This document shows positions 1-8,982 of a DNA stretch of 64,000 bases, in pieces. The notes under the pieces are model-generated. The model did no database searches and had not been told where the DNA came from. It saw only the letters and a list, made by a program, of their open reading frames with translations. How positions within the stretch are numbered: position 1 is the stretch's first letter; each line of letters opens with the position of its first letter. Source of the stretch: Klebsiella pneumoniae (GTDB lineage Bacteria > Pseudomonadota > Gammaproteobacteria > Enterobacterales > Enterobacteriaceae). The position numbers were made by a program, and so were the translations under genes. Where the stretch lies: positions 1,302,841 to 1,366,840 of the forward strand of contig NZ_KN046818.1 in assembly GCF_000742135.1 (NCBI RefSeq), written 5' to 3'.

Positions 1-66
1 GGACAAAGCGGGGATGAGGAAAGTCACCCCAGGGGCGTGTGCGGGAAGGGTGCCAGAGGCGCCCAT

Positions 67-94
67 AAAAAAGCCAACCGGCAGGTTGGCTTTT
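67..94 (-). terminator. Rho-independent terminator of fur
   Basis: A 9-bp perfect stem (71-79 with 84-92) has a four-base loop. Read on the minus strand it is followed by a run of T. It lies just beyond the fur stop codon. No gene can be identified in bases 1-66; a 3' end of a plus-strand gene is possible but not supported. Confidence 0.8.
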
Positions 95-115
95 CAGTCT
101 CAGCGAAACGGGGAA

Positions 116-568
116 TTATTTTTCCACCGCGTCGTGGGCGTGTTCGTCCTCGCGGCAATCCCCTTCCGCACAGTGACCGTACAGATATAAACTGTGGTTG
201 GTCAGGCGGATGCCGTGGCGGGAGGCAATTTCACGCTGGCGTAATTCGATCGAGTCGTCGCTGAATTCGATCACTTTGCCGCAGTCGAGGCAGATCAGGT
301 GATCGTGGTGATGCTGCTGGGTCAGTTCGAAAACGGATTTTCCGCCTTCGAAATTATGACGAGTCACGATGCCGGCGTCATCAAACTGGTTGAGGACGCG
401 GTAAACGGTCGCCAGACCGATCTCTTCGCCCATGTCGATCAGGCGTTTATATAAGTCTTCCGCACTGACATGATGGTTATCCGGTTCCTGCAGCACTTCA
501 AGGATTTTTAGTCGAGGAAGTGTGACTTTCAGGCCAGCCTTCTTTAATGCGGTATTGTTGTCAGTCAT
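116..568 (-). CDS. fur: Ferric uptake regulator Fur
   Basis: Fur is the global Fe2+-responsive repressor that binds 19-bp Fur boxes and controls siderophore and iron-uptake genes. The 150-residue product is two residues longer than E. coli Fur. An N-terminal winged helix (about 1-80) precedes a dimerisation domain with the metal-binding HHHDH cluster at 86-90 and CLDC at 93-96. A second Cys pair lies at 133 and 138. The start overlaps by four bases (ATGA) the stop of a 17-codon upstream ORF (uof), so translation is probably coupled. In E. coli, fur is transcribed both from its own promoter and from that of fldA, which also lies upstream here. Confidence 0.98.
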   Translation of the reverse strand: MTDNNTALKKAGLKVTLPRLKILEVLQEPDNHHVSAEDLYKRLIDMGEEIGLATVYRVLNQFDDAGIVTRHNFEGGKSVFELTQQHHHDHLICLDCGKVIEFSDDSIELRQREIASRHGIRLTNHSLYLYGHCAEGDCREDEHAHDAVEK

Positions 569-618
569 GCGGAATCTGTCCTGTTGCTAAACGATCTACT
601 TCCTTCAACGGAAGTCAT
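565..618 (-). CDS. uof: Candidate fur leader peptide (uof)
   Basis: A 17-codon ORF (MTSVEGSRSFSNRTDSA) ends in TGA overlapping the fur ATG by four bases. E. coli has a short 'upstream of fur' ORF whose translation is coupled to fur and is the target of the sRNA RyhB. Position and overlap fit that role. I could not compare the peptide residue by residue, and no strong Shine-Dalgarno precedes this ATG, so the real start may lie elsewhere in the leader. Confidence 0.5.
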   Translation of the reverse strand: MTSVEGSRSFSNRTDSA

Positions 619-647
619 ACAGAAATTAACCCGACGTAATGCGTCTC

Positions 648-653
648 ATTATA
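648..653 (-). promoter_or_regulatory. Candidate -10 box of the fur-proximal promoter
   Basis: The minus strand carries a perfect TATAAT about 30 bases upstream of the uof ATG. The hexamer at the -35 distance (TTTTCA) is weak. A promoter between fldA and fur is known in E. coli; assignment here is by position. Confidence 0.4.
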
Positions 654-859
654 GAACTGCCACTGGTAAATGAAAACTGCAAGCATCAGGCCTGGTTTGC
701 TGTCAAAAACGAGGCACCAGCTACAAACTGCGTCACGTGCCTCGTAGAATCAGAGGACATTGTACAGATATGTGATTAAAAGTTAAAAACTTGTAGCTAT
801 TAGTTTGATTGCTTTTGTCTATTAATGCGGCGCAACTCAATGATTGCGCCGCTTAATCA

Positions 860-1390
860 TCAGGCGTTTTTGATTTCTTCGAGGTGCAGCTCTTCGGCAA
901 CCTGCTTCACCCATTTCTCAACGCGCTCGTTGGTCAGCTCCGGCTGGCGGTCTTCATCGATGGCGAGGCCGACGAAGTGGTCGTCATCCGCCAGGCCTTT
1001 GGAAGCCTCAAAATGATACCCCGCCGTTGGCCAGTGACCGACGATGGTCGCGCCGCGCGGCTCAATGATGTCGCGGATGGTGCCCAGCGCGTCGCAGAAG
1101 TATTCTGCGTAATCTTCCTGGTCGCCGCAGCCGAACAGCGCCACCAGTTTGCCATTGAAGTCGATCTCTTCCAGCGTCGGGAAGAAGTCATCCCAGTCAC
1201 ACTGCGCTTCACCGTAGTACCAGGTCGGGATACCGAGCAGCAGGATGTCGTGGGCTTCCAGGTCTTCTTTGCTGCTTTTGGCAATGTCGTGAACATCAGC
1301 AACATCTTTACCAAGCTGCTTTTGAATCATTTTTGCAATATTTTCGGTGTTGCCGGTGTCGCTGCCAAAAAAGATGCCGATGATTGCCAT
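860..1390 (-). CDS. fldA: Flavodoxin 1
   Basis: FldA is an essential low-potential FMN electron carrier. It serves biotin synthase, the IspG/IspH steps of isoprenoid synthesis, methionine synthase reactivation and other radical enzymes in the cytoplasm. The start at 1390 gives 176 residues, the family length. The phosphate-binding loop SDTGNTE is at 10-16; the aromatic FMN-stacking WYYG motif (about 56-59) and the GCGDQEDY loop (about 88-95) are intact. A longer reading from 1459 adds 23 non-homologous residues and is rejected. It lies upstream of uof-fur on the same strand. Confidence 0.98.
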   Translation of the reverse strand: MAIIGIFFGSDTGNTENIAKMIQKQLGKDVADVHDIAKSSKEDLEAHDILLLGIPTWYYGEAQCDWDDFFPTLEEIDFNGKLVALFGCGDQEDYAEYFCDALGTIRDIIEPRGATIVGHWPTAGYHFEASKGLADDDHFVGLAIDEDRQPELTNERVEKWVKQVAEELHLEEIKNA

Positions 1391-1541
1391 GAGTAAAATA
1401 ACCTCTTGAAACTTAAATGATGTGGTAGGGACGCAATGCCCATAGATAACGGCAATCATAGCAGAACAGGCAAGGGCGCGGAAACAGCAATCACGCCCGA
1501 CTGCACACTCTGCTACATGAATGCGGGTTTTTCGCGGAAAG

Positions 1542-1835
1542 TTAGACTTTTCCCTGGCTGCGCAGGGCGGTTAACTGGGTCATCAGCATCTCTTCAATGA
1601 GATCGCTGCGGCTCATATTACGCGCTTCCGCCAGCTCGTTGAGCGCATCGACCGCATCGGCGTTGAGTTTTAACTCCACGCGCTTCAGCCCGCGAACCTT
1701 ATCGCGTTTCAGCTGGTTACGTTTGTTGATGCGCAGTTGTTCATCGCGCGACAGCGGATTGGTTTTCGGTCTTCCCGGGCGACGCTCGTTTGCGAACAAA
1801 TCTAATGTCGTACGGTCCGTTTGTTCTTTTGCCAT
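1542..1835 (-). CDS. ybfE: YbfE, small LexA-regulon-type protein
   Basis: This 97-residue basic protein is homologous to E. coli YbfE, whose function is unknown and which is reported as a LexA/SOS target. An N-terminal basic segment with a GRPK motif is followed by a C-terminal segment (about 50-95: [12 protein letters not shown]...[10 protein letters not shown]) with the strand-helix-helix pattern of ribbon-helix-helix DNA-binding proteins. A longer frame from 1937 adds 34 residues without homology. I did not find a convincing LexA box (CTGT-N8-ACAG) directly upstream. Confidence 0.9.
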   Translation of the reverse strand: MAKEQTDRTTLDLFANERRPGRPKTNPLSRDEQLRINKRNQLKRDKVRGLKRVELKLNADAVDALNELAEARNMSRSDLIEEMLMTQLTALRSQGKV

Positions 1836-1968
1836 GATTCTGAGTGACTTCGGGGAAACAAGCTGCCGGGCTCTAGCCGGCGCAGATAGCGCGCCATCAT
1901 ACATCAGGCGAACGGCTGCGCCAACGACCGTGGGCATTCTGCGGCGCGGTCGGGCATATTTTAGCCAA

Positions 1969-2742
1969 TCAGGCGGCGATGCTCGTCAGATAGCGGCGGA
2001 TGGCGCGTAACACCGCATCGGGTTTCTCAGCATGGACCCAGTGTCCGGCGCCGGCGATGACGTGGGCCCGGGCCTGCGGGAACTGGGCCAGCAGCGCGTC
2101 GCGGTAGGCGTCGGTCACATAGGGCGAGTTGCCGCCGGGAATAAACTGCGTCGGGTGCGGCCAGGCCGGGATGGTTTCCCAGCCGACGATATGCGGATAC
2201 TGGTCCCACAGCACCGGCACGTTGAAGCGCCAGTCGCCGTCGACGAATGATTTCAGCAGGAACTGAATCACGCCTTCTTCCTGCAGGTGCTCGCGCATCA
2301 CCTGCGCCGCCTGCTGGCGGGTGCTGGCGGCGGATTCGCTGACGGCGCGGATAGCGGCGAAGATCTCATCATGGCGGCGAACGTGATAATCCACCGGCGC
2401 GATATCGATCGCCACCAGACCGCTGATGCGTTCAGGCGCCAGGGCGGTAAGCGCCATTACCGCTTTCCCGCCCATCGAATGGCCGATAAAGGTGGCGCGC
2501 TCGATCTGGTGCGCGTCGAGCGTATCAAGCAGATCCTGCGCCATGGCGGGGTAGGTCATCTCTGGCGACCGCGGCGACAAACCGTGGTTGCGCATATCGA
2601 CCTGCACAATATCATGGTCGGCGATCAGGTCGCGGGCGAGGATGCCCAGGTTGTCCAGGCTGCCAAACAGACCGTGGACCAGCACGATCGGGGAGTGGTT
2701 GTGCGGATTCTGTGCAGATTGCGCTCGGCTATTTAATTTCAT
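1969..2742 (-). CDS. ybfF: Acyl-CoA esterase-like alpha/beta hydrolase YbfF
   Basis: YbfF is an alpha/beta-fold esterase; the E. coli protein hydrolyses acyl-CoA and short esters in vitro. The 257-residue product has the oxyanion HGLFG loop (23-27), the nucleophile elbow GHSMG with Ser89, and a C-terminal GAGHW with the catalytic His (about 236). The start at 2742 is preferred; the longer frame from 2841 enters the seqA promoter region. It is divergent from seqA across about 180 bp. Confidence 0.95.
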   Translation of the reverse strand: MKLNSRAQSAQNPHNHSPIVLVHGLFGSLDNLGILARDLIADHDIVQVDMRNHGLSPRSPEMTYPAMAQDLLDTLDAHQIERATFIGHSMGGKAVMALTALAPERISGLVAIDIAPVDYHVRRHDEIFAAIRAVSESAASTRQQAAQVMREHLQEEGVIQFLLKSFVDGDWRFNVPVLWDQYPHIVGWETIPAWPHPTQFIPGGNSPYVTDAYRDALLAQFPQARAHVIAGAGHWVHAEKPDAVLRAIRRYLTSIAA

Positions 2743-2925
2743 GGCAAAGTTCTTTTTTTCGCTCCGTCGGGTTAGGGTATTATGTTGGACATTCTGCCAT
2801 CCGGCTGCAAGACCCAGAAGTTTTCTGAGTTTTACCGCCATCCTGGTTTGACGCTATCCGCGGTTGGGATTTGTACTTATAATCCCAACGATTTGTATTC
2901 AGAAAAGATATCGCACTGGATTAAG

Positions 2926-3474
2926 ATGAAAACAATTGAAGTTGATGATGAACTCTATCGCTATATTGCCAGCCACACTCTGCATATCGGCGAGAGCGCA
3001 TCCGACATTTTACGGCGTATGCTAAAATTTTCCGCCGTTTCCCAACCGGCTACACCGGTCAGCAAAGCCGCGCCGACGCTGGCGCCAGCGCCTGTCGCTG
3101 AGGTGAAACCCGCTAACCCGGTGAAAGATAAAGTCCGCGCCATGCGCGAGATGCTGTTATCTGATGAATACGCCGAGCAGAAGCGCGCGGTGAACCGTTT
3201 TATGCTGGTGTTGACGACCCTCTACTCCCTGGACAGTAAAGCATTTGCCGAGGCCACCGAGTCTCTGCACGGCCGCACGCGCGTTTACTTCGCGGAAGAT
3301 GCGCGTACGCTGCTGAAAAGCGGTAATCAGACCAAACCGAAACAGGTTCCTGGTACACCGTGGTGGGTGATCACCAATACCAATACCGGCCGTAAATGCA
3401 GCATGATTGAGCACATCATGCAGTCGATGCAGTTCCCTGCGGAGCTGATTGAAAAGGTTTGCGGCACGATCTAG
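2926..3474 (+). CDS. seqA: Negative modulator of replication initiation SeqA
   Basis: SeqA binds clusters of hemimethylated GATC and sequesters oriC and the dnaA promoter after replication. The product has 182 residues (181 in E. coli). The N-terminal oligomerisation domain begins MKTIEVDDELY. A Pro/Ala-rich linker (about 40-65) leads to the DNA-binding domain (about 70-182), where the ITNTNTG loop (149-155) contains the two Asn residues that read the GATC bases. The ATG at 2926 matches the family; the longer reading from 2782 does not. It ends in TAG 32 bp before pgm, so the two are probably cotranscribed. Confidence 0.98.
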   Translation: MKTIEVDDELYRYIASHTLHIGESASDILRRMLKFSAVSQPATPVSKAAPTLAPAPVAEVKPANPVKDKVRAMREMLLSDEYAEQKRAVNRFMLVLTTLYSLDSKAFAEATESLHGRTRVYFAEDARTLLKSGNQTKPKQVPGTPWWVITNTNTGRKCSMIEHIMQSMQFPAELIEKVCGTI

Positions 3475-3506
3475 CTTTTTAACATTTGCACCAGAAGGAT
3501 CAGGCA

Positions 3507-5147
3507 ATGGCAATCGATAAACGTGCGGGGCAGCCTGCGCAACAGAGTGATTTGATTAACGTCGCCCAACTGACTGCTCAGTACTACGTGCTGAAGCCTG
3601 AAGTCGGTAATGCGGAGCATGCGGTAAAATTCGGCACCTCTGGCCATCGCGGCAGCGCGGCGCGCCACAACTTCAACGAACCGCATATTCTGGCCATCGC
3701 CTAGGCCATTGCGGAAGATCGTGCGAAAAACGGGATCACCGGTCCGTGCTATGTCGGCAAAGATACCCACGCCCTCTCCGAGCCGGCGTTTATTTCGGTG
3801 CTGGAAGTGTTAACCGCCAACGGCATCGACGTGATCGTGCAGGAAAACAACGGCTTCACCCCGACGCCGGCGGTCTCCAACGCGATTCTGGTGCATAACA
3901 AAAAAGGCGGTCCGCTGGCGGACGGCATTGTGATCACCCCGTCACACAACCCGCCGGAAGATGGTGGTATCAAGTACAATCCGCCAAACGGCGGCCCGGC
4001 TGATACCAACGTCACCAAAGTGGTGGAAAACCGCGCCAACGAACTGCTGGCCGCGGGCCTGCAGGGCGTGAAACGCATTTCTCTGGACGCGGCGCTGGCT
4101 TCTGGCCACGTTAAAGAACAGGATCTGGTGCAGCCGTTCATCGAAGGGCTGGCGGATATCGTCGATATGGCCGCAATCCAGAAAGCCGGCCTGACGCTGG
4201 GCGTCGATCCGCTGGGCGGGTCCGGTATCGAATACTGGAAACGCATTGGCGAGCACTACAAGCTCAATCTGACCATTGTTAACGATCAGGTGGATCAGAC
4301 CTTCCGCTTTATGCACCTCGATAAAGACGGCGCCATCCGCATGGATTGCTCCTCAGAGTGTGCGATGGCCGGCCTGCTGGCGCTGCGCGATAAGTTCGAT
4401 CTGGCGTTTGCTAACGACCCGGATTACGACCGCCACGGGATTGTGACCCCGGCGGGGTTGATGAACCCGAACCACTACCTGGCGGTAGCGATCAACTACC
4501 TGTTCCAGCATCGTCCGCAGTGGGGCAAAGAGGTGGCGGTGGGTAAAACGCTGGTCTCCTCCGCGATGATTGACCGCGTGGTGAACGATCTGGGCCGCAA
4601 GCTGGTGGAAGTGCCGGTGGGCTTTAAGTGGTTTGTCGACGGCCTGTTCGATGGCAGCTTCGGCTTCGGCGGCGAAGAGAGCGCCGGGGCCTCCTTCCTG
4701 CGCTTCGACGGCACGCCGTGGTCCACCGATAAAGACGGCATCATCATGTGCCTGCTGGCGGCGGAAATCACCGCGGTGACCGGGAAAAACCCGCAGGAGC
4801 ATTACAACGAACTGGCGGAACGCTTCGGTGCGCCGAGCTACAACCGTCTGCAGGCTTCCGCGACCTCCGCGCAGAAAGCGGCGCTGTCCAAGCTCTCTCC
4901 GGAAATGGTCAGCGCTGACACCCTGGCGGGGGATCCGATCACTGCCCGTCTGACCGCGGCGCCGGGCAACGGGGCGGCGATTGGCGGCCTCAAGGTGATG
5001 ACCGACAACGGCTGGTTCGCGGCGCGTCCGTCAGGCACCGAAGACGCCTACAAGATCTACTGCGAAAGCTTCCTCGGCGAAGAGCATCGCAAGCTGATTG
5101 AAAAAGAAGCGGTAGAGATTGTCAGCGAAGTGCTGAAGAACGCTTAA
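3507..5147 (+). pseudogene. pgm: Phosphoglucomutase, interrupted by an in-frame amber codon
   Basis: Pgm interconverts glucose 1-phosphate and glucose 6-phosphate, feeding UDP-glucose, glycogen, LPS core and capsule. The frame is 546 codons, exactly the E. coli length, with intact motifs on both sides of the break: KFGTSGHRG (41-49), the phosphoserine loop TPSHNP, the metal loop [10 protein letters not shown], the sugar loop [10 protein letters not shown] and the phosphate-binding RPSGTED. Codon 66 (3702-3704) is TAG where E. coli has Gln. One C-to-T change from CAG explains it. Termination there leaves 65 residues without the catalytic serine. A restart at GTG 3798 would lack about 97 residues. 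Nothing else is decayed, so this is a very recent mutation, a sequencing error, or a suppressed codon. Named pseudogene on sequence alone. Confidence 0.85.
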
Positions 5148-5159
5148 CAACGCACTACC

Positions 5160-5189
5160 ATCAGGCCCCTTGCGGGCCTGATTTTTTTC
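5160..5189 (+). terminator. Rho-independent terminator of pgm
   Basis: Stem ATCAGGCCC / GGGCCTGAT is followed by seven T, starting 13 bp after the pgm stop. Confidence 0.9.
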
Positions 5190-5201
5190 GCAAGGATAGC
5201 G

Positions 5202-5639
5202 ATGAAAATACAACGGAAGTCCCTGTTTTTGTTCTGGGCGTGGATGGATCTCTTTTTCGTCCTGCAATTCTTATGGTGGAATATTGCCCACCGCCGCCTC
5301 CCTTTTTACGACGATCTGCTGGCTTATCTCCAGCTGCTGCACACCTGGGGCTCCGCGGCGGTCTGGCTGTACCCGCTGAATGTTCTGCTGATTATCAGCA
5401 TCCCGCTATCGATGATCTTTTTTTTCCGCCAGAGCCGCTATGCGCTGTGGCTGGCCTGGGGGCAGGCGCCGCTCAGGCTGCTGTTTATGCAGCCTTCGCT
5501 ATCGCTGGGCCTGTGGCTGATTCAGGCTGCCGGCATCAGGCATGTAGCGATCCTGGCAGGCTTTCTGCTGCTCTCTGAAGGGCTGAAAATCGCCAGCCTC
5601 TGGTACTGCAGAGGCGGGATTCAGGGCATAAAGCGATAG
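5202..5639 (+). CDS. Uncharacterised inner-membrane protein
   Basis: The function is not recognised. The ORF encodes 145 residues with a Shine-Dalgarno-like AAGGA six bases before the ATG. Hydrophobic stretches at roughly 7-28, 40-75 (with a short break), 80-100 and 102-135 suggest four membrane segments. It is rich in Trp and Leu, with basic patches RRLPF and RQSRY between segments, and ends in the positively charged RGGIQGIKR. It lies between the pgm terminator and kdpE, convergent with kdpE and overlapping its 3' end by 19 bp. E. coli K-12 has potE-speF in this neighbourhood instead. Composition matches the surrounding genes, so it is probably a genuine lineage gene. Confidence 0.7.
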   Translation: MKIQRKSLFLFWAWMDLFFVLQFLWWNIAHRRLPFYDDLLAYLQLLHTWGSAAVWLYPLNVLLIISIPLSMIFFFRQSRYALWLAWGQAPLRLLFMQPSLSLGLWLIQAAGIRHVAILAGFLLLSEGLKIASLWYCRGGIQGIKR

Positions 5640-6298
5640 CCAATCCCGGTTTCGGTCAGCAAATGCTGCGGCCGTGCCGGATCGGCCTCCAGCTTTTGTC
5701 GCAGATGACCCATATAGATCCGCAGATAGTGGCTGTGCTCCACGGCGTTAGGCCCCCACACCTGATTCAGCAGCTGACGCTGGGTAAGCACTTTGCCGGG
5801 ATTATTCAACAGCGCCGCCAGCAGGCGAAACTCGATAGGCGTCAGGTGGATCTCTTCGCTGCCGCGCAGGATGCGGCGGGCGGGGATATTAACCTCCAGG
5901 TCAGCGAAGCGCACCACCGGCTCATCGGCCTGCGCCGCGCCATGGCGACGCAGCGCGACGCGCAGGCGGGCCTGCAGCTCGCCGATGCCAAAGGGTTTAC
6001 TTAAGTAGTCATCGGCGCCGGCATCCAGGGCGGCAATTTTGTCATGCTCTTCGCTACGCGCTGACAGGACGATAATCGGCATCTGGCTCCACTGACGCAG
6101 GTCGCGAATAAAATCAATGCCGTCACCATCCGGCAGGCCGAGATCGAGGATCGCGAGGTCGGGCTTACGGGTGGCGGCTTCAATCAGCCCACGCTGCAGG
6201 GTTTCCGCTTCAAATACGCGCATGCCCTCGGCTTCCAGCGCGGTGCGCAGAAAGCGTCGGATAGCGTGTTCGTCTTCGATAATCAGAACGTTAATCAC
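5621..6298 (-). CDS. kdpE: Response regulator KdpE
   Basis: KdpE is the OmpR-family activator of kdpFABC under K+ limitation or osmotic upshift. The 225-residue product has a receiver domain with the acidic pair near residues 8-10, phospho-acceptor Asp52 (LAILDLGLPDGDG) and the switch Ser/Lys (VLSARSEEHD, YLSKPFG). A C-terminal winged-helix domain follows (about 125-225). Its start overlaps the kdpD stop by four bases, giving coupled translation. Its target site is visible upstream of kdpF. Confidence 0.98.
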   Translation of the reverse strand: MINVLIIEDEHAIRRFLRTALEAEGMRVFEAETLQRGLIEAATRKPDLAILDLGLPDGDGIDFIRDLRQWSQMPIIVLSARSEEHDKIAALDAGADDYLSKPFGIGELQARLRVALRRHGAAQADEPVVRFADLEVNIPARRILRGSEEIHLTPIEFRLLAALLNNPGKVLTQRQLLNQVWGPNAVEHSHYLRIYMGHLRQKLEADPARPQHLLTETGIGYRFMP

Positions 6299-8982
6299 AA
6301 TTCCTCAGGTAGCTCTTCCAGTTCAGGGGGCGTTTCTCCAGGCAGTGTAACACGGAATGAGGCGCCGCCCTCGGGCCGGTTGCTGGCGGAGATGGTCCCG
6401 CCGTGGACGTCGACGATGGCCTGACAGATGGCAAGGCCCAGCCCGACGCCAGGGATCGCCGACTCTTTGTTGCCGCGGGCGAATTTATCAAAGATAGTCT
6501 GTTCCTGGCCTGCCGGGATCCCTGGACCGTTATCCCATACCTCCAGCGACAGCTGCCGGGCGTCCGCCTCGGCGCGAATGCCGATGCTCGCCCGGGCGCC
6601 GGCATACTTATGGGCATTTTCCAGCAGGTTGATCAGCACCCGCTCGAACAGCGGCCCGTCGACATGCACCAGCTGGAGGGGATCGGGTAAATCCAGCTGA
6701 ATATGCTGGCCGCCGAGGCTTGGCTCGAGCATGCGCAGCGCGCTGCCGACCACTTCCTCCAGCGTCAGCCACTCCTTATGCAGATTGAAGCCGCCGGACT
6801 GGATCCGCGCCATATCCAGCAGGTTGTTCACCAGCCGGGTGGTGTTGAGCACATGCTGGCGGATTTCGTTGGCCTGCGGGGCATGTTTTGAACCTTCGCT
6901 GGCCAGATCGAGGGTCAGAATTTCCGCCTGGCCAAACAGAACGGTCAGCGGAGTACGCAGATCGTGCGACAGGGCGGCGAGCAGCGAGTTACGCAGGCTT
7001 TCCCGCTCGCTGGTCAGACGGGCCTGCTCTTCGCTGGCGGTCAGGGTGAGGCGCTCCAGAGCGCTGGCCACCAGCAAGGTAAAGGTCTCCAGCAGCCGCT
7101 GCTGCTCCGGGATCATCAATTGGCGCAGATTCTCCGGTTCCACCACCAGTAGTCCCCAGGTGCGGGCGGCGCTCTTCAGGGGCAAGATCTGATACGGCAC
7201 GCCGGGCAGGGTATCGGTGCCGGCGCCGGCAGGTTGGCCCTTATCAAAGCTCCAGCGGGCGATGGCATCATCCCACGGGGTCAGCCCTGGCTGGTGGGTT
7301 AAGGGCAGCAGTTTTCCCTGGGCGTCCGGGAGCAGCAGCTGGCTGCGGGCCTGAAAGGTGGAGGCGATAAATCGCTCGCTGGTGGTGGCGATATCCTGCT
7401 GGCTGCGACCCACCGCCAGCGCTTTAGACATCTCATACAGATGGCGGGTACGGCGTTCACGGTAGCGCGCCACCCGCGCCTGGTAGCGCACGCCGGCGGT
7501 GAGGTTGCCGATAAGCAGGCCCACGGTGAGCATCACGCCGAAGGTGAGCAGATACTGGACATCCGACACCGCCAGCGTCCCGCGCGGGGCGACAAAAAAG
7601 AGATCGAAGCTGATGACGTTGATCACCGTCGCCAGCACCGACGGCCAGCGGCCATAGACCAGGGCGATGAGCACCACCCCCAGCAGATAGAGCATCACCA
7701 GGTTGGCGGCTTCGAAGGCCATCAACCACTGCATGGCCACCAGGGTAATGATGGCGCATAGCGCCACCGCCACCGCGCAGCCCTGCAGCTGCAGGCGCCA
7801 TTTCTCCAGCGCCGTACGGCTGTCGTTGCCCCGCGCAGGGAGAGGGGACGGTTTTTCATCGAGGGCGATCACCACCAGATCGAGGTCCGGCGCATGGCGA
7901 GCCAGACGATCGGCGAAGCCGCTGCGATCCCACCCGCGGCGCTTGCTTTGCCGGCCAATGACGATTTTGCCGAGGTTATGTTCGCGGGCGTAATGGAGGA
8001 CCGCTTTCTCTTCCGACGGGTCGGAGAGGGTGGCGGTTTCGGCCCCCAGCTCCTGGGCCAGACGCAGCGCGGCGAGAATAGCCCGCCGCCGGGCTTCCGG
8101 CAGCCGGTGCAGGGAAGGGGTCTCGACATACACCGCATGCCAGACGCTGCCCAGGCGGGCGGCGAGCCGGGCGGCGGCGCGCACCAGCTTTTCGCTGCCG
8201 GTGTTGTGCCCGATACAGAGCAGGATCGCATCGCGGGTGTGCCAGACTTTCTCCTGGCCCTGGCGGTCGCGCCAGGCGCGCATCTGCTCATCGACGCGGT
8301 CGGCGGTGCGGCGCAGGGCCAGCTCGCGCAGCGCAATCAGATTGCCCTTGCGGAAAAAGTTTTCGATAGCGCGCTCGGCCTGGCCGCCGATGTAGACTTT
8401 GCCCTCATTGAGCCGCTGGCGCAGATCGTCAGGGGGGAGGTCCACCAGCACCACGTCGTCCGCGGCGTCAAAGAAGGGATCGGGAACCGTCTCCCGCACC
8501 TGCACGCCGGTGATCCCGCTGACGACGTCATTCAGGCTTTCCAGATGCTGGACGTTAACGGTAGTGAAAACATCTATCCCGGCCTCCAGCAGTTCATCCA
8601 CATCCTGCCAGCGCTTTGGATGGCGGGAGCCTGGCGCATTGCTGTGCGCCAGCTCATCCACCAGAATCAGCGCCGGACGGCGGGCGAGGGCGGCGTCGAG
8701 ATCGAACTCATAGACGTACCGCCCACGATGGGCAAGCCGCCGCGGCGGCAGGGTACTCAGGCCCTGCAGCATCGCGGCGGTCTCTTTACGGCCGTGGGTC
8801 TCCGCCACGCCAATCAGAATATCCAGCCCTTGGGCGCGCAGCCGCTGCGCTTCCGCCAGCATCGCCCAGGTTTTCCCCACCCCGGCGCAGGCGCCAAAGA
8901 ACACTTTCAGTTTGCCGCGATGCGGGGCGGCGGTGTGCTGCAGCAGGCGGTCAGGGTCCGGGCGCAGCGGCTCGTCACTCAT
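6295..8982 (-). CDS. kdpD: K+-sensing histidine kinase KdpD
   Basis: KdpD senses K+ limitation and phosphorylates KdpE. The 895-residue product starts with a KdpD domain carrying a Walker-A-like loop GACAGVGKT (30-38). A Usp-like domain (about 250-375) follows, then four clustered membrane helices (about 400-500), a GAF-like region, and a kinase core with the phospho-acceptor His in LSHDLRTPL (about 673) and ATP-binding boxes (LINLLENAHKYA, WDNGPGIP, GVGLGLAI). It begins immediately after the kdpC stop and overlaps kdpE by four bases. Confidence 0.98.
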   Translation of the reverse strand: MSDEPLRPDPDRLLQHTAAPHRGKLKVFFGACAGVGKTWAMLAEAQRLRAQGLDILIGVAETHGRKETAAMLQGLSTLPPRRLAHRGRYVYEFDLDAALARRPALILVDELAHSNAPGSRHPKRWQDVDELLEAGIDVFTTVNVQHLESLNDVVSGITGVQVRETVPDPFFDAADDVVLVDLPPDDLRQRLNEGKVYIGGQAERAIENFFRKGNLIALRELALRRTADRVDEQMRAWRDRQGQEKVWHTRDAILLCIGHNTGSEKLVRAAARLAARLGSVWHAVYVETPSLHRLPEARRRAILAALRLAQELGAETATLSDPSEEKAVLHYAREHNLGKIVIGRQSKRRGWDRSGFADRLARHAPDLDLVVIALDEKPSPLPARGNDSRTALEKWRLQLQGCAVAVALCAIITLVAMQWLMAFEAANLVMLYLLGVVLIALVYGRWPSVLATVINVISFDLFFVAPRGTLAVSDVQYLLTFGVMLTVGLLIGNLTAGVRYQARVARYRERRTRHLYEMSKALAVGRSQQDIATTSERFIASTFQARSQLLLPDAQGKLLPLTHQPGLTPWDDAIARWSFDKGQPAGAGTDTLPGVPYQILPLKSAARTWGLLVVEPENLRQLMIPEQQRLLETFTLLVASALERLTLTASEEQARLTSERESLRNSLLAALSHDLRTPLTVLFGQAEILTLDLASEGSKHAPQANEIRQHVLNTTRLVNNLLDMARIQSGGFNLHKEWLTLEEVVGSALRMLEPSLGGQHIQLDLPDPLQLVHVDGPLFERVLINLLENAHKYAGARASIGIRAEADARQLSLEVWDNGPGIPAGQEQTIFDKFARGNKESAIPGVGLGLAICQAIVDVHGGTISASNRPEGGASFRVTLPGETPPELEELPEEL

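Noticed and set aside
1-66. 3' end of a plus-strand gene such as chiQ before the fur terminator
   Set aside because: Two frames stay open but too little sequence is present to recognise a protein.
1836-1990. LexA box upstream of ybfE
   Set aside because: No CTGT-N8-ACAG-like palindrome with acceptable mismatches was found, although E. coli ybfE is reported as SOS-regulated.
3798-5147. Annotating the 449-codon downstream part of pgm as an independent gene
   Set aside because: It lacks the N-terminal GTSGHRG domain segment and has no ribosome site; it is better treated as the rest of an interrupted pgm.
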